Source: Chloroflexota bacterium
Lineage (GTDB): Bacteria; Chloroflexota; Dehalococcoidia; DSTF01; RBG-16-68-14
NCBI GenBank assembly: GCA_022563135.1
Contig: JADFNZ010000075.1
Coordinates: 1-8,295 of the forward strand
DNA: 8,295 nt
Direction of reading: 5' to 3'
The notes below the pieces were generated by a model, which was not told where the DNA came from, made no database searches, and was given only the letters and a program-made list of their open reading frames with translations. Each line of letters opens with the position of its first letter. The stretch's first letter is position 1. Below are positions 1-6,636 of this stretch, in pieces. A program made the position numbers and the translations under genes.

Positions 1-3000
1 GACCGCGAGGGCGAGCAGGCGGTTGTAGAGGTCGAACCCGACCGCGTGGATGTGGCCGCTCTGCTCGGCGCCCAGGATGTTGCCGGCGCCGCGGATCTCC
101 AGGTCGCGCATCGCGATCTGATAGCCGGCGCCCAGCTCCGTAGCTGCCATGATGGTGTTGAGTCGTTGCTCCGCCGTCTCGGTCAGCTGCTTGCCGCGCG
201 GTACGAGGAAATAAGCGTAGGCGCGACGCGTGCCGCGACCGATCCTGCCTCGCAGCTGGTAGAGCTGCGACAGGCCGAAGCGGTCGGCCCGGTCCACGAT
301 CAGTGTGTTTACGTTCGGGAGGTCCAGCCCCGACTCGATAATCGTCGTCGATAGCAGAACGTCGAATTCGCCGGCCGTGAACTCGGCCATCACCGACTCC
401 AGCTCGGTCTCCACCATCTGGCCGTGTCCGATGCCGATGCTCGCCTCTGGCACCAGCTTTCTCAACTCGTTCGCGAAACGGTCGATCGTCTTGACCCGGT
501 TGTGGACGAAGAAGACCTGGCCGCCCCGGTCGATCTCGCGCAGGATCGCCTCCCGCACCAGTTCGGCGCTGTCCTCGGATACGTACGTCTTGATCGGCAG
601 CCGGTCTTCGGGCGGGGTGTCGATCGTGCTCATGTCGCGCACGCCGGCGAGTGAGATATACAGCGTGCGCGGGATCGGCGTAGCGCTCATGGTCATCACG
701 TCCACATCGCGCCGCATCCGCTTGAGGCGCTCCTTGTGGACGACGCCGAACCGGTGCTCCTCGTCGATCACGACGAGGCCCAGGTCTTTGAACGAGACGT
801 CCTTCTGCAACAGCCGGTGCGTGCCGATGACAATGTCGACCGCGCCGGCGCCGAGCGCTTCGACGACGGAGCGCTGCTCGCGCTCCGAGCGAAAGCGCGA
901 GAGCATCTCGATGCGTGCCGGGAAGCCGGCGAGCCGCTCTCGGAATGTGGAGAGGTGCTGCTGAGCGAGCACGGTTGTCGGGACGAGGATGGCGACCTGC
1001 GTGCCGTTCATCACCGCCTTAAACGCCGCGCGCACTGCTACCTCCGTCTTGCCGTAGCCCACATCGCCGCACACGAGCCGGTCCATCGGCCGCGGGCGCT
1101 CCATGTCGGCCTTCACCTCTTCCACGGCGGCGAGCTGATCTGCCGTCTCTACATACGGGAAGGACGCCTCCAGCTCCTGCTGCCAGGGCGTGTCCGGTGG
1201 TACTGCGCGGCCCGGCAGCAGCTCGCGGGCGGCGTAGAGCTCCAGCAGTTCGTGGGCGAGCTCAGCGACGGCGCGGCGAACGCGCGCCTTCGCCCGCGAC
1301 CACTCCTGACTGCCCAACCGGGTGAGGGCCGGCTCGCGGTCGCTCGGACCGACGTACCTGCTGAGCCGGTCCACCTGTTCGGCCGGTACGTAGAGCCTGT
1401 CACCATCGGCATAGTGCAGCTCCAGGTACTCCCGCTCCACGTCGCCGATCGTGCGCCGGACCATGCCGGCAAAGCGGGCGATGCCGTGCTCGATGTGCGC
1501 GACGTAGTCGCCGGGGCCGAGCGCCGCCAAGAATGCGTCGCGGCTCTGGCCGCTGCGGCTGGGCGCCCGGCGCCGCTTCTTGAAGAAGCCGAGCACCTCG
1601 GCATCGGAGAGGACGGTCAGGGGTGGCTGCGAGGAGGTGAGGCGCCAGCCGTGCGCCAGGGCTCCCGCGACGAGTGTGGTCATGCCCGGCTGTGGCGGGT
1701 CGGGACGCTGCGTGAGCGCAGCCGGAACGCCGTACTCGTCCAGCACCTCTGCCAGCCGCTGGGCCTGCTGCGACACGATTACGACCGCATGCCCGCGAGC
1801 GGTCGCCTCCGCGACGTCCGCGGCGAGCGTGCGCAGCCGTCCGCCGTAGGCGTTCGCCGGTGCGAACGGTAGGCGGAGCGACGCCGGGCCGTCTGTCGGC
1901 GGCGTCTCCTGGACGGTTGCCTCCTCAGCGGGGTTCTCTCCTGCCGCCCAGCGCGAGAGATGAAGCGGCCGCGGCGCGTCATCTAGGAGCGCTCGCAGCT
2001 CCTCCCAGGTTGCGTGAGGCGATGGCAGGCCGACCGGCAGCTCGCCGCGCGCCTCCAGCTCCTTGCGTGTCTCCTCGGTCTGAGCGTCGTACTCCTCCAG
2101 CGCCTGGGCGAGGTCCGCGGGTTCGTCGACGATCGTCAGGCTCGGCTGCGGGAGGTGCTCCAGAAGCGACCCGGATGCGAGGAAGGGGACGTAGAACGCT
2201 TCATCAGGCAGCGCATCGCCTGCCTGCAGCCGTGACAGCTCCTCCTCGTAACGCTCGCGCGTCTCCGGGCCGCAGCGGGACAGATCGATCTCGCGAGCGA
2301 GCGTGCCGGCGGCTGCCGGCAGGTCGATGACTTCCCGCGCCGGCCCGAAGCTGGCCGCGTCCAGCGCGTCGCCCGAACGCTGGGTCTCAGGGTCGAAGTA
2401 GCGGAGGCTCTCGATCCGGTCGCCGAGGAACTCGATCCGGATGGGCGCGCTCTCCGTCGCCGGGAAGGCATCGACGATTCCGCCGCGACGGGCGGCGTCG
2501 CCGGCCAGCTCCACGAGCGGCACGACCCGGTAGCCGTAGGCCAGGAGCGATTGCAACAGCTTCTCCGGCGTGCTCCGCGCTCCGACGAGAAGGTCCGGCA
2601 CTGTTCGCTCCAGCGCGCCCTTCGGGAGCGTCCGTTGCGCAAGCGCCGCGCCCGAGGTGACGACGACGCAGGGCTGCGCCTCGTGGAGAGCGTGCAATGC
2701 GAGCAGCCGTTCGCGCAGCGCCTCCGGATCGGGAAGGAGCCGTTCGTAGGGGAACGCATCGCGTTCGGGGAATGGCAGGACGGGTAGCGCGTCACCGAGC
2801 CACGGGCCGAGCTCCTCCACGAGCGCGAGCGCCTGCTGCGGCTTGGGCACGATGACGAGCGTTGGCGCGGCAGTGCGGCGCGCCAGTGCGGCGATGACGG
2901 CGGCCTTTGCCGCGTCGCTCAAGCCGAGAGCGGCGGGCTCGCGTCGCTCATCTGCGGGCTCCAGCAATTCGCGGAGCCCGCAGGCATCCTCGATCGCTGG

Positions 3001-3021
3001 CAGCAGGTTGGAGAGGTCCAT
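1..3021 (-). CDS. mfd: Transcription-repair coupling factor Mfd (3'-truncated by window edge)
   Basis: Mfd is a cytoplasmic ATP-dependent DNA translocase that removes RNA polymerase stalled at template-strand lesions and recruits UvrA for nucleotide excision repair. The frame is open from the ATG at 3021 to base 1, giving 1007 residues; full-length Mfd has about 1150, so only the C-terminal autoinhibitory D7 domain should be missing. Domains in order: UvrB-homology module (about 1-350) with RRGGIVDAFP at 178-187, where Arg179 and Arg195 match by spacing the E. coli UvrA-contact arginines 165 and 181; RNA-polymerase-interacting domain from GDYVAHIEHGIARFAG (504 onward, to about 570); RecG-like translocase with Walker A GDVGYGKTE at 652-660, Walker B DEEH at 753-756, the SATPIPRTL motif III, and the late RADRFGLSQLYQLRGRIGR motif followed by RDLEIRGAGNILG. 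The ATG has AGGAG four bases upstream. It follows pth by 74 bp. No frameshift or internal stop was found. Confidence 0.97.
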   Translation of the reverse strand, partial: MDLSNLLPAIEDACGLRELLEPADERREPAALGLSDAAKAAVIAALARRTAAPTLVIVPKPQQALALVEELGPWLGDALPVLPFPERDAFPYERLLPDPEALRERLLALHALHEAQPCVVVTSGAALAQRTLPKGALERTVPDLLVGARSTPEKLLQSLLAYGYRVVPLVELAGDAARRGGIVDAFPATESAPIRIEFLGDRIESLRYFDPETQRSGDALDAASFGPAREVIDLPAAAGTLAREIDLSRCGPETRERYEEELSRLQAGDALPDEAFYVPFLASGSLLEHLPQPSLTIVDEPADLAQALEEYDAQTEETRKELEARGELPVGLPSPHATWEELRALLDDAPRPLHLSRWAAGENPAEEATVQETPPTDGPASLRLPFAPANAYGGRLRTLAADVAEATARGHAVVIVSQQAQRLAEVLDEYGVPAALTQRPDPPQPGMTTLVAGALAHGWRLTSSQPPLTVLSDAEVLGFFKKRRRAPSRSGQSRDAFLAALGPGDYVAHIEHGIARFAGMVRRTIGDVEREYLELHYADGDRLYVPAEQVDRLSRYVGPSDREPALTRLGSQEWSRAKARVRRAVAELAHELLELYAARELLPGRAVPPDTPWQQELEASFPYVETADQLAAVEEVKADMERPRPMDRLVCGDVGYGKTEVAVRAAFKAVMNGTQVAILVPTTVLAQQHLSTFRERLAGFPARIEMLSRFRSEREQRSVVEALGAGAVDIVIGTHRLLQKDVSFKDLGLVVIDEEHRFGVVHKERLKRMRRDVDVMTMSATPIPRTLYISLAGVRDMSTIDTPPEDRLPIKTYVSEDSAELVREAILREIDRGGQVFFVHNRVKTIDRFANELRKLVPEASIGIGHGQMVETELESVMAEFTAGEFDVLLSTTIIESGLDLPNVNTLIVDRADRFGLSQLYQLRGRIGRGTRRAYAYFLVPRGKQLTETAEQRLNTIMAATELGAGYQIAMRDLEIRGAGNILGAEQSGHIHAVGFDLYNRLLALAV

Positions 3022-3025
3022 CGCG

Positions 3026-3030
3026 CTCCT
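3026..3030 (-). promoter_or_regulatory. Shine-Dalgarno site of mfd
   Basis: On the minus strand AGGAG is followed by CGCG and then the ATG of mfd. The spacing of four bases is slightly short but usable. It supports 3021 as the mfd start, which also gives an N-terminus aligned with the family. Confidence 0.6.
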
Positions 3031-3044
3031 GGAAACGCCGAAAC

Positions 3045-3069
3045 GGGCTGGTCAACGGGCGACCAGCCC
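3045..3069 (-). other. Perfect 9-bp stem-loop in the pth-mfd gap (leader hairpin or weak terminator)
   Basis: GGGCTGGTC at 3045-3053 and GACCAGCCC at 3061-3069 are exact inverted repeats around a 7-base loop. Read on the minus strand, the stem is followed by GTTTCGGCGTTTCC, a poor uridine tract, so it is at best a weak intrinsic terminator for pth. Its upper end lies about three bases past the transcription start expected from the upstream extended -10 element. It could therefore instead be a 5' stem-loop of the mfd message, which would stabilise the RNA or modulate initiation. The structure is seen in the sequence; the role is inferred. Confidence 0.5.
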
Positions 3070-3078
3070 TGCGCGGCC

Positions 3079-3087
3079 AGTGTAGCA
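3079..3087 (-). promoter_or_regulatory. Candidate extended -10 promoter element for mfd
   Basis: The minus strand reads TGCTACACT, matching the extended -10 pattern TGnTAnAnT. It lies just after the pth stop codon and would start transcription near 3072, giving mfd a leader of about 50 bases. I see no good -35 hexamer at standard spacing, which extended -10 promoters can tolerate. mfd could also be read through from pth. Confidence 0.3.
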
Positions 3088-3095
3088 CAGCGGAT

Positions 3096-3764
3096 CTAGT
3101 TGAACTCCGCCATCGCCCGCTCAACGCCGTCGCGTAGCGTCGCTTCGATCACCTCGATTGCCCGTTCGACCGCCTCGTCCAGCACGCGGCGCTCGTCTGG
3201 CGGCGGGTCGGAGAGGACGTACTGCGCGACGACGTCCGGTTCGTAGGATGGCTTGCCTGCGGCGACGGGCCGCCCGATGCCGATGCGCAGGCGGGGAAAC
3301 TGATCGCTCTTCACCGCTTCGATGACCGACCGGATCCCCTTCTGCCCGCCGTGGCCGCCCTGAGCGCGCAGCCTAACTCTGCCCAGCGGCAGGTCGAGGT
3401 CGTCGCAGACGACCAGCAGCTCGCGGGCGTCGTCCAGCTCCAGCCGCTTGATCAGGTTCCAGACGGCCTTGCCGCTCTCGTTGACGAACGTGCGCGGCTT
3501 CGCGAGCGCGATCCGCGCGCCAGCGATCTCGCCCTCGCCCAGCGCCGCCTGCCTGTTGCTCTTGAGATCGATGCTGTGGCGTCTGGCCAGGCGGTTCACG
3601 GTCCAGTACCCCACGTTGTGGCGGTTGTGGGCGTATTCGCCCCCGGGGTTGCCGAGCCCGACGATCAGCCGGATGCGCTGTGGGAGCGCGGCTCCCGCCT
3701 CGGCTGGAGCCTCCGCCTCAGGCGAGATGAGACGGCGCAGCCGGTGCAGAAGGCTGTCGCTCAC
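3096..3764 (-). CDS. pth: Peptidyl-tRNA hydrolase
   Basis: Pth cleaves the ester bond of peptidyl-tRNAs that drop off the ribosome and so recycles tRNA; it is a monomeric cytoplasmic enzyme. The family core begins at residue 31 with IRLIVGLGNPG. By comparison with E. coli Pth, Asn39 matches Asn10, His49 in NRHN is the catalytic His20, Asn95 in RTFVNESGK matches Asn68, and Asp121 in CDDLD matches Asp93. RLRIGIGRP (158-166) is also conserved. Two oddities stand out. The E. coli Asn114 position (GGHNG) reads GGQKG, so it is Lys142. There is also an N-terminal extension of about 28 residues with a basic amphipathic start and an Ala/Glu/Pro-rich linker. The GTG start overlaps the upstream stop by four bases (GTGA) and has no Shine-Dalgarno, so translation is probably coupled; no ATG, GTG or TTG offers an alternative before the core. 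Total length is 222 residues; about 190-195 is usual. Confidence 0.96.
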   Translation of the reverse strand: MSDSLLHRLRRLISPEAEAPAEAGAALPQRIRLIVGLGNPGGEYAHNRHNVGYWTVNRLARRHSIDLKSNRQAALGEGEIAGARIALAKPRTFVNESGKAVWNLIKRLELDDARELLVVCDDLDLPLGRVRLRAQGGHGGQKGIRSVIEAVKSDQFPRLRIGIGRPVAAGKPSYEPDVVAQYVLSDPPPDERRVLDEAVERAIEVIEATLRDGVERAMAEFN

Positions 3765-5326
3765 GGTCGAGGTTCGGGCAGGGCGGCTGCGAGCTGGATG
3801 GCGGCCTGCCGCGACGGATCGTCCAACTGCTGCGACTCCAGCATCTCCAGCAGGAGTTGACGAAGCGTCTGTGTCACCGCCTCTACCTGCTCCTCGCTCA
3901 CGGTAGGGTAGGCGCGAACGAGCTCGTGCAGCAGATCGAGCGCGGCTGGGGCCGGTGAGACCGGCTCGGCCAGCAGCTCCCCCAGGAACGCCAGCAGCTT
4001 CTCGTCCAGGATCTGCGCGAGGCCCGTGAGATCAGCGGCCTGCGCGATGCTGAGAAACTGTTCGACCCGCTCGCCGCCACGCGCCAGGATGCGCCGCACC
4101 GCCTCGCTCGAAAGGCGCGACTGCTGAAGGGCGAGCGCTTTGTGCAGACGGCCCAGCACCTCCTCGACCTCTTCGCTTGGGGCGGCCGCTTCCAGCGTGA
4201 TCTCACACCCAGGGCAACGGGGATGCTCGCGGAGCGTATTGCCCAGGTCATCGACGCGGCAGGCGCCGTCATCGCTCGTCAGGCGCTCGTAAGCGGCGAG
4301 CGCCGCTTCGCCCACCGGCCGTCCGAGGGCCAGCAGTGTATTGAGCCGGGCGAGGGCGGTAGCCGTCGGAGCGGCCTCATCCAGGGTCGCGCGCAGCCGT
4401 TCCGTGGCCCGCCAGTAGCGCCCATGATGTTCCCTGTAGGCCGCGCTGTAGTCGTGGCGGTAGAGGTCGAACGTGGCGCGCATGGCGGGCAGGCGGTGGG
4501 GCTCTGAGAGGAGCACTGCGAAGGAGAGCTGCTCCATGGTCGTCGCCCGGTCAATGAGCAGCTTTCGCAACTGCGGGCCCGGTCTGGCCGCCTCTAGGTA
4601 GGCGCGCAACGTGGCCAAATCGATGGCCGCCTCCGGCTGCTCTGCGAGGCTACGGAGCAGGGCGACGTCCTCCGCGAGCGCCGCCGCTGACTGCGAGGCG
4701 CCCGCCGGAGGTGCGCCCCCGGCGATGGCGCGCAGGCGCTCAATGGCGGGAGCACAGCTCGCGTTCGGCACGGCGCGTAGCCGTTCCAGGGCGCTGCGCA
4801 GCCGTCCCATGAGCCGCTCCTGTCGCACGCTGGCGGCGGGCGGCTTGGGCCACGAGAGCATCCGGTCGATCTCGCGCCAGCAGTCCGAGTTGCGCTGCTT
4901 GGCGGCGATGAGCTCGCGGGCGAGTAACCCTAAGCGCGGCGCGGCGGCATCGTCGCCGAACAGCTCGGCGAGCTCGACCGCCGGGGAAGCGATCGCGAGC
5001 AGCTCACCCCGCGCGTAGGCCTTCAGTGCGTTGCGGGAGAGGCGCACGGGCGGCGCTTCGGCAGCATCGGCGGTCGCGTAAGAGGCGGCGGCTTCGGCCA
5101 CGGTCGGCGGCAGGCGCACGGCCCGGTCCGGCGCGCAGACGGCCGCCCCGGCGTGAGCCGGAGCTTCCGTGTCCGCGGCGAGCGGCTGTTCACAGAGGAC
5201 GATGCTGAACGCGGCTTTCGGATCGAGCGCCACCGACGGGTTCCAGGCGCGTACGATGAGGATCTCGCCGGCACGGGAGACGCCGGCGCGATCGGTGGCC
5301 GTGAAGGGTAACCGCCGCTCACTCAC
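3761..5326 (-). CDS. Uncharacterised 521-residue alpha-helical protein, DUF6079/BREX-ATPase C-terminus-like
   Basis: Function not recognised. The first 95 residues look poorly structured and Ala/Pro-rich. A helical region follows, starting at LSRNALKAYARGELL (about 96-110), with basic leucine-rich helices at 168-200 and 238-260. Then come FDLYRHDYSAAYREHHGRYW (286-305), a cysteine cluster Cys356, Cys371, Cys374 (Cys-x14-Cys-x2-Cys, knuckle CPGC) that could bind metal if a fourth ligand exists, and a helical C-terminus with LSSEAVRRIL (405-414) and ADLTGLAQILDEKLLAFLGELL (431-452). From memory this arrangement resembles the C-terminal part of large DUF6079-type P-loop ATPases found with BREX-like defence genes, but no Walker A is present. 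No signal peptide or membrane segment is visible. The GTG start lacks a Shine-Dalgarno but lies six bases after an extended -10, suggesting a leaderless message. The frame stays open upstream but offers no better start. It ends inside the pth start codon, so the two genes are probably co-translated. Confidence 0.85.
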   Translation of the reverse strand: MSERRLPFTATDRAGVSRAGEILIVRAWNPSVALDPKAAFSIVLCEQPLAADTEAPAHAGAAVCAPDRAVRLPPTVAEAAASYATADAAEAPPVRLSRNALKAYARGELLAIASPAVELAELFGDDAAAPRLGLLARELIAAKQRNSDCWREIDRMLSWPKPPAASVRQERLMGRLRSALERLRAVPNASCAPAIERLRAIAGGAPPAGASQSAAALAEDVALLRSLAEQPEAAIDLATLRAYLEAARPGPQLRKLLIDRATTMEQLSFAVLLSEPHRLPAMRATFDLYRHDYSAAYREHHGRYWRATERLRATLDEAAPTATALARLNTLLALGRPVGEAALAAYERLTSDDGACRVDDLGNTLREHPRCPGCEITLEAAAPSEEVEEVLGRLHKALALQQSRLSSEAVRRILARGGERVEQFLSIAQAADLTGLAQILDEKLLAFLGELLAEPVSPAPAALDLLHELVRAYPTVSEEQVEAVTQTLRQLLLEMLESQQLDDPSRQAAIQLAAALPEPRP

Positions 5327-5332
5327 GGGTCG

Positions 5333-5341
5333 ATGATACCA
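5333..5341 (-). promoter_or_regulatory. Extended -10 promoter, probably leaderless, for the 521-residue gene and pth
   Basis: The minus strand reads TGGTATCAT, which is an extended -10 with a 5-of-6 match to TATAAT, in an otherwise very G+C-rich gap. It ends six bases before the GTG at 5326, so transcription should begin at or next to the start codon. The absence of a Shine-Dalgarno agrees with a leaderless mRNA. No convincing -35 hexamer is seen. Confidence 0.5.
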
Positions 5342-5384
5342 CGAGGTCGCGGTCGAGGGCTGCGAGACGGGGCCGCGGACCCGC

Positions 5385-6563
5385 CTAGCCCGCGATGGCC
5401 GCGGCGGGCGTTCGTGCCCCTTCGACTACCTCAGGCAGAACGGCGAGGAGCTCGTCGATCTCCGCCTCTGTCGTCGAGGTGTTGACCGTGAAGCGCAGCG
5501 CGCCCACGGCGTGGTCGAGCGGGACGTCCATCGCCAGCAGGACGTGCGAAGGCTCCAGCGTCTCCTCGTTGCAGGCGGAGCCTGCGCTCGCCGCGATGCC
5601 GCGTTCGTCCAGCGCGTGCAGCATGGCGCGGGCGTCCGTTCCCGCGAAGCTGATACTGACGTTGTTGGGCAGGCGTCGTTCTCGGTGACCGTGAAGCCGG
5701 GCGTCCGGAATGCGCGGAAGAATCCCATCGATGAGGCGAGCTTGTAGACGACGACACGCTTCTACGTACTCGGCGCGGCCTTCCTGCGCCAGCTCCAGCG
5801 CCCGGGCCGTACCGACGATGCCGGCGACGTTCTCGGTGCCGGCGCGGCGCTGGCGCTCCTGGCCGCCGCCCGACTGCTGCGGAAGGAAGGGCGTGCCGCT
5901 TCGTAGGAAGAGGATGCCGGCCCCCTTCGGGCCGCCGAACTTGTGCGACGAGAGGCTGAGCAGGTCCGCGCCCAGATCGTCCACGCTGAGGCTCAGCGCG
6001 TTCGCGGCCTGCACGGCGTCCGTGTGGAGGGGGATGCGACGCCTGAGGGAGCGTGCCCGCTCCTTCACTGCCCGCGCGATCTCCGCGATCGGCTGGATCA
6101 CGCCCACCTCGTTATTGGCCGTCATGATGCTCACCAGCACGGTGCGCTCGTTGAGCGCGCGCGCTACCTCGTCCGGGTCGACAAGGCCGTCGCGGTCGAC
6201 GGGGACGTAGCTGATCTCGAAGCCGAACTTCTCGAGGTACTGGCAGCTATGGAGCACCGCGTGGTGCTCGATAGCGGAGGTGACGATGTGGTTACCCACG
6301 CGCGCGAGCTGCTGCGCGAAGGAGACGCCCTTGATCGCGGAGTTGATCGATTCGGTGCCGCCGCTGCAGAAGGCGACCTGTGTACCGCGGCAGCCGAGCA
6401 CTCGCGCGACCGAGCGGCGCGCACCATCGACTGCCGCGCCGGCCTCCCGCGCGAGCGAGTACGTCGCGGACGGATTGCCGAACTGCTCGTCCAGGTAGGG
6501 AAGCATCGCTTCCCGCACCTGAGGCCGGAGTGGCGTCGTGGCAGCGTGGTCGAGATAGATCAT
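5385..6563 (-). CDS. iscS: Cysteine desulfurase, NifS/IscS type (group I)
   Basis: This PLP-dependent class-V aminotransferase-fold enzyme removes sulfur from L-cysteine as a persulfide and passes it to Fe-S cluster scaffolds or tRNA thiolation. The 392 residues match the family length. Visible landmarks: MIYLDHAATTPL at the N-terminus, FGNPSATYS (28-36), SGGTES (67-72, phosphate binding), His101 in IEHHAV stacking on PLP, ANNEVG (149-154), Asp182 and Gln185 in HTDAVQ, and Lys208 in SSHKFGGPKG as the Schiff-base lysine. RRAGTENV is at 239-246. The persulfide cysteine is Cys331 in GSACNEETLEPSHVL; the residues just after it differ from the common CTSG or CSSG. The iscS symbol is used in the broad sense; nifS is equally possible, since no scaffold or mnmA neighbour is visible. 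The ATG has a weak GAGAG six bases upstream, and the adjacent gap carries a dyad. Confidence 0.95.
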   Translation of the reverse strand: MIYLDHAATTPLRPQVREAMLPYLDEQFGNPSATYSLAREAGAAVDGARRSVARVLGCRGTQVAFCSGGTESINSAIKGVSFAQQLARVGNHIVTSAIEHHAVLHSCQYLEKFGFEISYVPVDRDGLVDPDEVARALNERTVLVSIMTANNEVGVIQPIAEIARAVKERARSLRRRIPLHTDAVQAANALSLSVDDLGADLLSLSSHKFGGPKGAGILFLRSGTPFLPQQSGGGQERQRRAGTENVAGIVGTARALELAQEGRAEYVEACRRLQARLIDGILPRIPDARLHGHRERRLPNNVSISFAGTDARAMLHALDERGIAASAGSACNEETLEPSHVLLAMDVPLDHAVGALRFTVNTSTTEAEIDELLAVLPEVVEGARTPAAAIAG

Positions 6564-6580
6564 GCAGTGCTCTCAGCAGC

Positions 6581-6606
6581 AGTGTATCGGATACAGGGCA
6601 TCGGAT
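6581..6606 (-). promoter_or_regulatory. Dyad and direct repeats upstream of the cysteine desulfurase gene (candidate operator/promoter)
   Basis: A 13-bp dyad, TGTATC-C-GATACA on the minus strand (6583-6595), overlaps a possible -10 hexamer TACACT (6581-6586). The heptamer ATCCGAT occurs twice with start points 14 bp apart (6586-6592 and 6600-6606). The site is 18 bp ahead of the ATG, a plausible place for a repressor responding to Fe-S or sulfur status. The repeats are visible, but promoter and regulator are inferred. No good -35 is evident and the repeats are short. Confidence 0.3.
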
Positions 6607-6636
6607 GTTACCTGTTGGGGTATTGCTTGACGATTA

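Noticed and set aside
305..964. Second plus-strand open frame opposite mfd
   Set aside because: Ser/Arg-rich low-complexity translation, overlapping strongly conserved Mfd motifs on the other strand, with no ribosome site support.
736..1872. Long plus-strand open frame (378 codons) opposite mfd
   Set aside because: It is codon-aligned antisense to the conserved Mfd translocase frame. High G+C makes such mirror frames long; its translation has no recognisable motif and a composition typical of a shadow.
1..3021. Possible broken mfd, because no complete frame ends within the window
   Set aside because: Reading every in-frame triplet from 3021 to 1 shows no stop and motifs in the correct order; the gene is simply cut by the window edge.
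3761..5326. Reading the 521-residue gene as evidence for a BREX or other defence island here
   Set aside because: The neighbours are housekeeping genes, with no methylase, PglZ-like, helicase or mobile element in the window. The resemblance is from memory and covers only a possible C-terminal domain.
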